A stretch of 39,603 bases of DNA from an uncultured Lachnospiraceae bacterium (GTDB lineage: Bacteria > Bacillota > Clostridia > Lachnospirales > Lachnospiraceae): assembly GCA_910588405.1 (NCBI GenBank), contig CAJUPT010000028.1, forward strand, positions 1 to 39,603. Reading direction: 5' to 3'. Of this stretch, positions 15,752 to 22,946 are shown one piece after another; position 1 is the first letter of the stretch, and every line of letters begins with the position of its first letter. The translations under genes were made by a program, and so were the position numbers. The notes beneath the pieces were generated by a model that was not told where the DNA came from, ran no database searches, and saw only the letters and a program-made list of their open reading frames with translations.

Positions 15752-18161
15752 AGGATGGATCGGCATAACCGCTTTCTGCCTGGGGCTTGGCATGCTGCTT
15801 CACAGCCTGCTGACAGGCATTACACAGTGGAATGCCTTGCGGGAAAATGTCTCTTCCATAACGGAAACGGACTATCAGAACACCTGGGATTTCCGCAGCT
15901 TTATTTCAGGGCGGCTGGAAAGCTTTCTGGGCATGGCCACGGGCGGGCCTGTCAACGCAAATAACTACGGCGGCGCTTATTATTACAGTTACGGGGATGC
16001 CTATTCCACAGGCATCGCCGAAAGCCTGTATGATTATGATATCGTTTATGAAACAGAGGATAAACTCCAGATCAGCCAGCCGGAGCTGGAGGCCATCGCA
16101 GAAGACTTAAGCGTGGCGGCAGAAAGCGGACAGGTCCTCGCCAGGGAGGAGCTTCAGGATATCCTTTCCTCCTATGGCTATAACCTCAGTGAACCGGCCG
16201 ATGATAAAGAAGCAACAGAGTATTACAAAAAGCAGGCGGAACAGTTTCACCAGCGGATTCAGAACGATAAAAACCTGCTGTACATCATTCAATATGAAGG
16301 AAAGACGCTGTATACCAACGCCGAGGGCACCGGGCTTACCGGCGGTGATTCCCCGTCCTTGCCCGAAGGCTATAATTTCCTGTTAAGCTTCGACGGCGAA
16401 AAGGCCAGAATCCTCAAGGACGGCCAGGACATCGACATCTACGGCGACGGCTACTACCGGGAAACCAGCGACTGGTATGTGCCCGGCTACAAAAACTTTA
16501 CGGTGGATGAAAATACCAAAAAAGCCAGCGTCGTCATCGCTGCCGCCAGGTCCCCTATTATGTATATGAACGGGGATTATTCCACCGAGGGCTATGCCCG
16601 GTCCTTAAACCAGCTGTACTGGATTGAGCGGGACATGGCCGATACGCACCGCGCCATAAACGGGCTGCTGATCCGCTTCGGCATCGCCATAGGTTTTCTG
16701 CTTCTGGCTCTGCTGCTCCGGAAAGACCGGAGGGCAGGCTTCCGGCAAATCAGCGGATTCACCGGTAAGCTCTGGTTTGAGTTCAAGCTGCTTGCCGCCG
16801 TCGCCGCCGCCTTTTTCAGCATCAGGCTATGCGGCAATACGGTAAGGTATGCGTTTCAAGCCGCAATCCTTTTTTCCTCCAACGCAGAAGAATTTGGCTA
16901 TTACTGGCCGGATGTCGCCTACGAGATCGCCTATGACCTGCGGGCCCGTCCTCTGTCCGGCATCGCGGGCATCGCCATCTTTATATTTGTCCTCTGCCTT
17001 CTGACCGGAGATATCCGGTACAATGAAAAACCCTGGAGGCACGGCCTGTTTGGAAAGCTGTTCCGGCTGTTTAACACGAAAAGCCTGACGATGAGCGTCC
17101 AGAAGCAGCTGATATACCCTTATGCCACATTGACGGCCTTACTGTCAATGGTGCTGATCGTATATCTGGTCATCACCGCGCACTTTTTCACCTATATCGG
17201 CCCGGCCGCCAACAGACGGTCAATGCCCTATTGCATTGTATTTCTGGCGATCCTGCTGGTCACCATAGCCTGGACCATATTTTTCGCAATCAGAAACAAA
17301 CGGACAGCCCAGGATCTTGGCAGCCTGACCAGGCAGATCGCAGCAGTAAAACAGGGCGACCTGACCCATCCTGTCAGCCTTTCCGAGGACTCCCCTCTGG
17401 CAAAAGCCTCACAGGATCTGAACGAAATCCGTCAGGGACTGGACACCGCAGTAGAGGAACAGATCAAAAGCGAGCGGATGAAGGTGGAACTGGTGTCCAA
17501 TGTGTCTCACGACATTAAAACGCCCCTCACCTCCATTATCAGCTATGTGGATTTGCTGAACCAGGAGGAAGAGCTGCCGGAGCATATTCAGGATTATGTA
17601 AAGGTTCTGGACGACAAATCTCAGCGGCTGAAATCCATGGTGCAGGATGTGTTTGAGATCAGCAAAGCCGCTTCGGGGCAGTTGCCTGTGGAGATGGAAC
17701 AGATCGATTTAGGCAAGCTGCTGCGGCAGACGCTGGCAGATATGGAGGAAGTGATTCAAAGCAGCAGCGTGTCCTTAAAAACTGGCATTCCCGAGTCGCC
17801 TGTTATGATTTATGCCGACGGCCAGCGGCTTTACCGGGTGTTCCAAAACCTGATCCAGAACGCTCTCCGGTATTCTCTGGAAGGCTCCAGGGTTTACCTG
17901 ACCCTGACCTGTGACAACAGTAATAAGACTGCTTTGACCGTGGTCAAAAATATTTCACGATCCGAACTGCGAAACGACATCGACTTTACAGCCCGCTTTA
18001 CCAGAGGCGACGCAAGCCGCACCGACGGCGGCTCCGGTCTGGGCCTCTCCATCGCCCAGAGCTTCACCGAAGCCTGCGGCGGCAGCTTCCGGGTGGAGAC
18101 TGACGCGGATTTGTTTACGGTGACGGTGGAGTTTCCGGTGGCGGAAGAACCGTGCTCTTGA
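15726..18161 (+). CDS. Multi-membrane-segment sensor histidine kinase
   Basis: 811-aa partner kinase of the preceding regulator. A TM helix near 11-33 is followed by an extracytoplasmic region of about 270 aa rich in Tyr/Asp. Then come about five further TM segments (near 311-331, 350-385, 412-430, 460-485, 500-522), a HAMP-like linker, a HisKA with H595 (VSNVSHDIKTPLTS), and a HATPase with N-box QNLIQNALRYS and G-box GGSGLGLSIAQSF. The start is TTG at 15726, inside the regulator gene; no in-frame ATG precedes the first TM. The many-helix membrane core suggests sensing in or near the membrane. Signal unknown. Confidence 0.92.
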   Translation: MDTKWKKCKGWIGITAFCLGLGMLLHSLLTGITQWNALRENVSSITETDYQNTWDFRSFISGRLESFLGMATGGPVNANNYGGAYYYSYGDAYSTGIAESLYDYDIVYETEDKLQISQPELEAIAEDLSVAAESGQVLAREELQDILSSYGYNLSEPADDKEATEYYKKQAEQFHQRIQNDKNLLYIIQYEGKTLYTNAEGTGLTGGDSPSLPEGYNFLLSFDGEKARILKDGQDIDIYGDGYYRETSDWYVPGYKNFTVDENTKKASVVIAAARSPIMYMNGDYSTEGYARSLNQLYWIERDMADTHRAINGLLIRFGIAIGFLLLALLLRKDRRAGFRQISGFTGKLWFEFKLLAAVAAAFFSIRLCGNTVRYAFQAAILFSSNAEEFGYYWPDVAYEIAYDLRARPLSGIAGIAIFIFVLCLLTGDIRYNEKPWRHGLFGKLFRLFNTKSLTMSVQKQLIYPYATLTALLSMVLIVYLVITAHFFTYIGPAANRRSMPYCIVFLAILLVTIAWTIFFAIRNKRTAQDLGSLTRQIAAVKQGDLTHPVSLSEDSPLAKASQDLNEIRQGLDTAVEEQIKSERMKVELVSNVSHDIKTPLTSIISYVDLLNQEEELPEHIQDYVKVLDDKSQRLKSMVQDVFEISKAASGQLPVEMEQIDLGKLLRQTLADMEEVIQSSSVSLKTGIPESPVMIYADGQRLYRVFQNLIQNALRYSLEGSRVYLTLTCDNSNKTALTVVKNISRSELRNDIDFTARFTRGDASRTDGGSGLGLSIAQSFTEACGGSFRVETDADLFTVTVEFPVAEEPCS

Positions 18162-18309
18162 AACATTAACACGGCTGCATACCAGCGAATCCCTTATGAA
18201 ACATAAGTATAATTGCAGCTGCCTCCTGGTATTCACCTGCAAAACAGCCGCAAAAATATTTCGGCGCAGTCTTTGAAAAAACTTCAGGACTGCGCTGATC
18301 GGCAAATGA

Positions 18310-18338
18310 TTGTAATAACTATGGCATCATGTTATAAT
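18310..18338 (+). promoter_or_regulatory. Promoter of a small-ORF transcript
   Basis: TTGTAA (18310-18315), 17-nt spacer, TATAAT (18333-18338). With the terminator at 18694-18755 it defines a transcript of about 400 nt carrying the pseudogene at 18386 and the 59-aa ORF at 18491. Confidence 0.75.
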
Positions 18339-18385
18339 GGACATATCAAAAACCTTTTCCATATGTGCAGGGAGGTGAAGCAGAT

Positions 18386-18486
18386 ATGCCAACACAGGGC
18401 GAACTGATTAAGGAACTGGCACATTGAAAAACTCCATGCCAAAAGTGAAAAGTGACGAAAAAGCTTATCGTGATAAGGAGGTGTAA
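18386..18486 (+). pseudogene. Decayed small ORF with frameshifts
   Basis: A start with a strong ribosome binding site (GGGAGGTGAAGCAGAT before ATG) gives only MPTQGELIKELAH before a stop. Coding-like sequence continues in the next frame (IEKLHAKSEK) and then in the third (KSDEKAYRDKEV), ending at a TAA four bases before the next gene. The second shift is explained by a tandem 7-bp duplication, AAAAGTG twice, at about 18441-18454. Best read as a broken gene of about 33 codons; a functional 13-aa leader peptide is the alternative. No family recognised. Confidence 0.45.
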
Positions 18487-18490
18487 TAAG

Positions 18491-18670
18491 ATGCCAACGA
18501 ATGAAAAGGAATACAATGGCTACCTTTTTGACCAACTTGAATTAATCGAACGGCTTGAAGCGATTTTGGAGAGCTGCAAAGATATTGAGACAATCAAGAA
18601 ACAGCTTGCGATTGAAAAGAAATTTGTCGAGCGCAAATTGTATCAAAATCCGCCTTTAACAAATGGGTAG
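18491..18670 (+). CDS. Small helical hypothetical protein (59 aa)
   Basis: Begins MPTNEKEYNGYLFDQLELIE and is almost entirely charged alpha-helix, with heptad-like Leu/Ile spacing (LELIERLEAILESCKDIETI), suggesting a coiled coil or protein-binding role. The ATG has an ideal AAGGAGGTG upstream, which decides this start over an in-frame ATG at 18452. It is the last gene of a short transcript with its own promoter (18310-18338) and a perfect terminator stem. Cytoplasmic. I do not recognise the family. Confidence 0.7.
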   Translation: MPTNEKEYNGYLFDQLELIERLEAILESCKDIETIKKQLAIEKKFVERKLYQNPPLTNG

Positions 18671-18693
18671 AACAATTCGTAACGCAAAAAGGC

Positions 18694-18755
18694 AGACGCA
18701 GTTTTGAAATGGGCAAGATACCCCTAAAGCTACCACTCAAAACTGCGTCTTTTTA
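18694..18755. terminator. Bidirectional terminator
   Basis: Perfect 14-bp inverted repeat, AGACGCAGTTTTGA (18694-18707) with its complement (18737-18750), followed by TTTTT on the + strand and by a T-run on the - strand (AAAAA at 18686-18690). It ends both the small-ORF transcript and the convergent gene at 18787. Confidence 0.88.
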
Positions 18756-18786
18756 TCACGTCTATTCCTTTTCTTTAAACATACGT

Positions 18787-19428
18787 TCATTTGACATCGA
18801 TCACTGCGTAATCACCGAATTCCAGCACATCGCCGATCTGGAATGCCAGCGGTTTATAAAACACAGGGCCGTCTGTCGCCAGTGTGTGATACTCCCCATT
18901 TTCACCGCAGATATCTACGCCCGCCGCTTTCATCACTTTAATCGAATGATTGTCTATGCAGGTTCCCAGCAGCTCTCTGGGGAGCAGCGTCTGATTGATA
19001 CTCTTAATCAGGCACCGGTAGCCCAGCGCGACCAGCTCCCGGACATTTTCCTCCCGTCCTTTCTGCCACAGCGGGAAAAAGGGTGTCAGCCCGACTGCGG
19101 CACAGCGGTCTTCCTCCCATTTCCGGTTTTCTTCAATATCAATATCGCCGAAGCAGGCGGCTTCCGCCCCCATCTCCTTCGCTTTTTGCAGCCCTTCCTC
19201 AAAAGCCAGATGATAGGTTTCCCCCGCTGTCGGACATAACACCAGCGGCAGACGCAGCGCCTCGGCATACCGGTTCATCATACTGTAATCCGCGCCGTGG
19301 AAATAGGAACGTTCTTCCGCTTCGTTCACTACGATTACAAGGCACACCGGCCTGTGCCCCTGCTCCACCATTTTGTGAAGCGCTAATGTGCTGTCTTTTC
19401 CGCAGCTGTAGGACATGGCAAAGTTCAT
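18787..19428 (-). CDS. Dph6-like ATP-pyrophosphatase family protein
   Basis: 213-aa cytoplasmic enzyme of the PP-loop ATP pyrophosphatase superfamily, close to the diphthine-ammonia ligase family. The nucleotide motif SCGKDS is at residues 8-13, followed by family blocks LPLVL, ACFGDIDIEENRKWEED, CAAVGLTPFFPLW and CGENGEYHTLATDGPVF. Bacteria lack diphthamide on EF-2, so the true substrate is unknown, possibly an amidation of another molecule. RBS GAGGAAAT precedes the ATG. It may be cotranscribed with the 48-aa ORF just upstream on this strand (16-bp gap). Confidence 0.87.
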   Translation of the reverse strand: MNFAMSYSCGKDSTLALHKMVEQGHRPVCLVIVVNEAEERSYFHGADYSMMNRYAEALRLPLVLCPTAGETYHLAFEEGLQKAKEMGAEAACFGDIDIEENRKWEEDRCAAVGLTPFFPLWQKGREENVRELVALGYRCLIKSINQTLLPRELLGTCIDNHSIKVMKAAGVDICGENGEYHTLATDGPVFYKPLAFQIGDVLEFGDYAVIDVK

Positions 19429-19444
19429 GGTTCATTTCCTCGCT

Positions 19445-19591
19445 TTAATCTTCGAGAGTTTTTTGTAAATTGTCAGCCACTTTTTGCAATTTTTCTTTTT
19501 CTTTGCCATTAGGTAAAGTTTCGATCACTTCTTCGATATCATCTAACAAAAATCTGATAAATCCTTTAAACTGACTATCTGACATACCCAT
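19445..19591 (-). CDS. Small acidic-helical hypothetical protein (48 aa)
   Basis: Reads MGMSDSQFKGFIRFLLDDIE and ends KLQKVADNLQKTLED. A strong AGGAGG precedes the ATG by 7 bases; a second in-frame ATG lies two codons in. The whole protein is predicted helix with regular Leu/Ile spacing, so it may form a small helical hairpin or partner protein. An extended -10 (TGCTATACT, minus strand, around 19626-19634) lies just upstream. No family recognised. Confidence 0.65.
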   Translation of the reverse strand: MGMSDSQFKGFIRFLLDDIEEVIETLPNGKEKEKLQKVADNLQKTLED

Positions 19592-19729
19592 ATTTTTGCC
19601 TCCTTTTGTGATAAATTATGCGGTAAGTATAGCATAAACCAAATGTAAAGTCTATTTAGTTAGCAAGGTACTCCGGCACTTCGGCAATTTGATTTTAACA
19701 GCCATTCCCGCCCTGACAAAAGCCGCTTT

Positions 19730-19873
19730 CTAAATCACCGTCTCCGCAATCAGCCTGCCGTCTACCTCTATCCTCTTTACCCCGACCTGCTTCTTTTTAT
19801 TAAAATTAAAACTCACCATATACCCTTTTGTCAAGTGGTAATCGTCCAGACAGACGATCAGTTTCTTACCCAT
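19730..19873 (-). pseudogene. 3' remnant of an AAA-ATPase/PD-(D/E)XK-type gene
   Basis: Open frame of 47 codons starting MGKKLIVCLDDYHLTKGYMV with VSFNFNKKKQVGVKRIEVDG near the end. This resembles, from memory, the extreme C-terminus of AAA-ATPase-like proteins with a PD-(D/E)XK nuclease domain common in gut anaerobes (YLDxYHLKxGYMxSFNFNKKK). Two stop codons lie directly upstream in frame and there is no body of the gene, so it is probably a leftover tail. No ribosome binding site is seen. Confidence 0.55.
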
Positions 19874-19921
19874 ATTTTATTATCCGGCCACCGGTTTTGC
19901 AAGGAAAAGTTATAAGTAAAA

Positions 19922-19949
19922 TACCCCGCAGCAAGCTACGAGGTACTTG
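19922..19949 (-). terminator. Terminator after the 155-aa hypothetical gene
   Basis: Stem TACCTCGTAGC / GCTGCGGGGTA (19935-19945 with 19922-19932, one or two mismatches, 2-nt loop) followed on the minus strand by TTTTACTT. It lies just after the stop at 19957. Confidence 0.75.
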
Positions 19950-19956
19950 AAAAATT

Positions 19957-20424
19957 TTATACGGAAACTGAAACCGCCGGTTCATCCCTCACCGAAGGAA
20001 CTACTGCCCCGGTTTCCATATAAGTTACAGGATCACTGCCAGCCTGTCCTCCTGCCCCAACCGAATTGTCTGCCATAGCTGTTCTCGCTTCTTCACGGAC
20101 CTGAACCGTATCCACTCTCTGGTTTTGGCTCTGTTCCATCCCGCTTTCAGCTTTTTTGTGTTCCTCCCGGCGCTTTTCAATAGCGGCTTCCTGTTCCAGC
20201 TTTGCTTTCTCCCGCTCGGCTATCGCCTCATCCTTCATGCCCTTGTCCAGCTTCTCCCGGTATTCTGACGCCTGCTCCATGCATGCGCCGGTATATTTCA
20301 TCGCCTGCTCCATTTTTCCCGTATCCCCCTTGGCGCTGGCCTGCCGATACACACTCATGGAAGTATCCGACAACTTAACATTTGCGCTTGCGCCAAGCAA
20401 CCCTTCCATCATCCGTACGTTCAT
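19957..20424 (-). CDS. Coiled-coil hypothetical protein ending VSVSV
   Basis: 155-aa hydrophilic protein without signal peptide or membrane helix. The N-terminus has MEGLLGASANVKLSDTSMS, followed by a long charged helix (about 35-100, rich in Lys, Glu and Ala), a Gln/Ser stretch, and a short C-terminal piece with VTYMETGAVVP and the final VSVSV. I recall similar proteins with both ends conserved in Lachnospiraceae, but no function is known to me. RBS AAGGAGAG precedes the ATG, and a terminator follows the stop. It stands alone as a single-gene unit. Confidence 0.75.
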   Translation of the reverse strand: MNVRMMEGLLGASANVKLSDTSMSVYRQASAKGDTGKMEQAMKYTGACMEQASEYREKLDKGMKDEAIAEREKAKLEQEAAIEKRREEHKKAESGMEQSQNQRVDTVQVREEARTAMADNSVGAGGQAGSDPVTYMETGAVVPSVRDEPAVSVSV

Positions 20425-20550
20425 ACCCGACTCTCCTTTCCTTTACCCGCTGACTTTCCATCAGTTTACCGATTCGGGAATATGGGTTCAAGGCTTTTGA
20501 AGCAAGATGCTCGCTGAATGCTACAAAATGTTTCTTGGCATCCACAAGTT

Positions 20551-20862
20551 TTAATGAATGCCCTCAATTTCTTTCATCAATCTGATCCCATCCTTAAATC
20601 CCTGGCAATACGCTTCTTTTCCGTATATTCCTCCTCTTGCGTTGGCGATCGCAATCGCTTCGTCAAAAACAAGCAGCTGCTCAGCACTTAAACCGGATTG
20701 TTGAAAGGTCTTATATGTCCTATTGGAATCATTTAGTGTGTCAATATACTCTTTATTATTTTTCACGCACGCCTGCAGCACTGTTTCTATACGTTCATCA
20801 CAAAACCTCTATAAAAGAGTTTTCATTTCAATATTTTCACTCATGTCTTTGATATTTTTCAT
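20551..20862 (-). pseudogene. Small gene interrupted by an in-frame amber codon
   Basis: Starting at ATG 20862, with AAGGGG just upstream, the frame runs MKNIKDMSENIEMKTLL, then TAG at 20811-20809, then continues without interruption as RFCDERIETVLQAC and on to the stop at 20551. A single GAG-to-TAG change would explain it. The downstream part has a phage-protein-like sequence (YIDTLNDSNRTYKTF, ARGGIYGKEAYCQGF). A GTG at 20781 could restart translation, but no ribosome binding site supports it. Best called a recent pseudogene; sequencing error is the other option. Family unknown. Confidence 0.65.
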
Positions 20863-20981
20863 ATTTTCCCCTTATTTTCCAAAACAACTGCTGATTTAAG
20901 GAACTATTACAATCTCTATTATAAGGGCATAATATATACAATACAACCAAAATTTTTTAAATCTTACAGGTTCACACATAA

Positions 20982-21266
20982 ATGATAAATTTCGATAAAC
21001 TTTTTAACCAAGTCATGAAAGAAAATCACATAACGATTTACAGGCTTTACACATATCTGGGTATCAGCAAAAGCCAGATTTACAGAATCAAAGCGGGCAA
21101 ATGCCAGCTGGCTACGCTGAATACTATTTTACAGCTGCTCTATGAAGAAACCGGACATATATATCAGTTAAGCGATATTTGTGAGTTTGTTCCGGAACCA
21201 TCCATCCGGGAAAATACCTCACTAACGCATCCTGTTAAAGCCTCCACAAAAAAAGAGAAGGAGTAA
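20982..21266 (+). CDS. Small helix-turn-helix protein
   Basis: 94-aa protein with an XRE/Cro-like HTH in the first 70 residues: FDKLFNQVMKENHITIYRL, then GISKSQIYRIKAGKC as the recognition region and LATLNTILQLLYEETG. The tail (about 70-94) is polar and Lys/Glu-rich. It probably binds DNA as a small repressor of unknown targets. The ribosome binding site is weak (ACAGG), so expression may be low. It is divergent from the amber-interrupted gene at 20551-20862 and could have regulated it (inference). Confidence 0.75.
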   Translation: MINFDKLFNQVMKENHITIYRLYTYLGISKSQIYRIKAGKCQLATLNTILQLLYEETGHIYQLSDICEFVPEPSIRENTSLTHPVKASTKKEKE

Positions 21267-21305
21267 TCCGCAAGGACTGGTTCCTTCTGTTCCTTCCCCT
21301 TTATT

Positions 21306-22058
21306 TCACGCCCTCCACACCGTCACAATAAACCCGTCCACATTATTTCCCGAAACCTGATACTTTACATGCTCCGGCAAAGAGACGGACAGTTCGTCCC
21401 TGTCAGCGAATACATAGAAAATCTCAATATCACACTCATCCACACAGCCGAATACATACCGGTTGTCTTCCCGGTATCCTTTCAGCCACTCTATATACTC
21501 TTCCAGCGCAAAATTTCTATCCGTAATAATCCGTGAATGGGGATATCCCACGTACCGGAAGTGCCATGGTTCGTGGGATATTCCGGTGATGTTTTCCTTA
21601 TCCTTCCCATAACGCTGGATCAACCCATAATCGGGAGCTGTTTTTCTGAACGTATTGCAGATTCCCTCAAAAGGAAATTCCGGACAGATAAAATCGATTT
21701 CCTCCTGATTCAGACCGAGATCGATGGCAAGCCCGGTCTGGTGTTCACTGTGACCCGGCAGCGCCACAAACTGCCGGGTAAAGGTTTCTCCGTTCTCCTT
21801 CAGCGAATCCTCGAAAATCGCCGTCTGTTCCTCCAATGACCGGTATCCGCTAACGGGAACAATCTCATCTTCAGAGGAAATATATGTTAAAATCAAACGC
21901 AGAATATCCGCCGCATGGCTTTCCATTTGTATATCCGGAAAACGGGAATCCACGGACGCCAGCGTTATCGCCTCCTGATTTCTCAAGGGATGCTGTGCAT
22001 TAACCAGCAGCAGGCTGCCGCCATATATTTCTTCTTTACTCAGTGTAATTACTTTCAT
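21306..22058 (-). CDS. VanY/M15B D-alanyl-D-alanine carboxypeptidase family protein
   Basis: 250 aa, a zinc peptidase that removes terminal D-Ala from peptidoglycan peptides. Motifs: SGYRS (70-74), the zinc motif SEHQTGLAIDLG with H106 and D113, and EPWHFRYVG with catalytic E163 and zinc ligand H166. A beta-rich C-terminal extension of about 55 residues follows (RYVFGCVDECDIEIFYV). The N-terminus (MKVITLSKEEIYGGSLLLVN) has no signal peptide, yet the family acts outside the cell; similar leaderless members exist in Clostridia as I recall. The ribosome binding site is weak. No vancomycin genes are adjacent, so it is ordinary wall metabolism rather than resistance. Confidence 0.9.
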   Translation of the reverse strand: MKVITLSKEEIYGGSLLLVNAQHPLRNQEAITLASVDSRFPDIQMESHAADILRLILTYISSEDEIVPVSGYRSLEEQTAIFEDSLKENGETFTRQFVALPGHSEHQTGLAIDLGLNQEEIDFICPEFPFEGICNTFRKTAPDYGLIQRYGKDKENITGISHEPWHFRYVGYPHSRIITDRNFALEEYIEWLKGYREDNRYVFGCVDECDIEIFYVFADRDELSVSLPEHVKYQVSGNNVDGFIVTVWRA

Positions 22059-22252
22059 TTTTCAGTTGTTCACGCCTTCCCTTTCCTCGAATCTGTAAAC
22101 CCTCACAAACTAAGATATCGCATACTGAAAAAAGCCTATCAATTATTTTTATCTCAGGAAACCATCCCCAAAAAGTGGCAGGTTTCTGTCCATTCCATGG
22201 CCAGTAACACGCTCCCAACGCACAGAGCTGGCGAGCCCTAACATCTCACCTA

Positions 22253-22792
22253 TCAACTATCACAATCATTTTCATACCATTTCGCCTCGTCCAAGTCCAC
22301 CCCCTCATGGGACAGCAGCCATACTTTTCTGTCCAGCCCGCCGGCATACCCTGTCAGGTTCCCTTTCACCCCCACCACACGATGACAAGGAATGATGATG
22401 GAGATGGGATTGTGCGCCACGGCGCCGCCCACAGCCTGAGCTGCTTTCTCCGAAATGCCATGGCTGGCGGCCAGCTTCTTCGTGATTGTTCCATAAGTCG
22501 TAATCTTACCATAAGGAATCTCGCAGAGAGCATTCCAGACCGCTTTGCGAAACTCGCTGCCCATAGGCGACAGCTTCAATTCGCTCACCGGCGGTTTCTC
22601 TCCATCAAAATAACGATTCAGCCATTCTTTTGCATGATTGAATACGGCGGAATCTGCTTTTTCCTTCGTTTCTTCCTGTATGGAGCCAAGAAAATACTTT
22701 TGCCCTTCGATCCAGAGTCCGGCCAATGCGTCATCTTTTTCCGCAAGCAGCAGTTTCCCCACGGGAGAATCATAATAGCAAGTATAAATCAT
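22253..22792 (-). CDS. ogt: Methylated-DNA--protein-cysteine methyltransferase
   Basis: 179-aa suicide DNA repair protein that transfers the alkyl group from O6-methylguanine to its own cysteine. The acceptor Cys136 lies in PCHRV (135-139), with HTH residues KAAQAVGGAVAHNP before it and GYAGGLDRKVWLLSHE after it, the normal layout. The N-terminal RNase-H-like part is short, as in Ogt. RBS AAGGAG precedes the ATG. It lies between the VanY-type gene and hemZ, about 150 bp from the latter, and is possibly read through from the rel-hemZ run. Confident. Confidence 0.95.
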   Translation of the reverse strand: MIYTCYYDSPVGKLLLAEKDDALAGLWIEGQKYFLGSIQEETKEKADSAVFNHAKEWLNRYFDGEKPPVSELKLSPMGSEFRKAVWNALCEIPYGKITTYGTITKKLAASHGISEKAAQAVGGAVAHNPISIIIPCHRVVGVKGNLTGYAGGLDRKVWLLSHEGVDLDEAKWYENDCDS

Positions 22793-22946
22793 TGCTTTAC
22801 TCCTTCATCTGAACAATTCATTCTAAGCAATCCAAACAAAACACATTCTCTGACACATTTTATGGAATCCGGTGCGGCGTAACTCAGGTTCCGACCAGGC
22901 CCGGCTCCATTTTTCCAACTGCGTTTTTTATCAATTTTATACATCC

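Noticed and set aside
18264..18295. Hairpin GCGCAGTC / GACTGCGC after the sensor kinase gene
   Set aside because: The stem is real but no U-tract follows, so I could not call it the kinase terminator with confidence.
21306..22058. VanY-type gene plus a VanR/VanS-like pair as a vancomycin resistance cluster
   Set aside because: The pair lies about 3 kb away with unrelated genes between, and no ligase, VanH or VanX gene is present.
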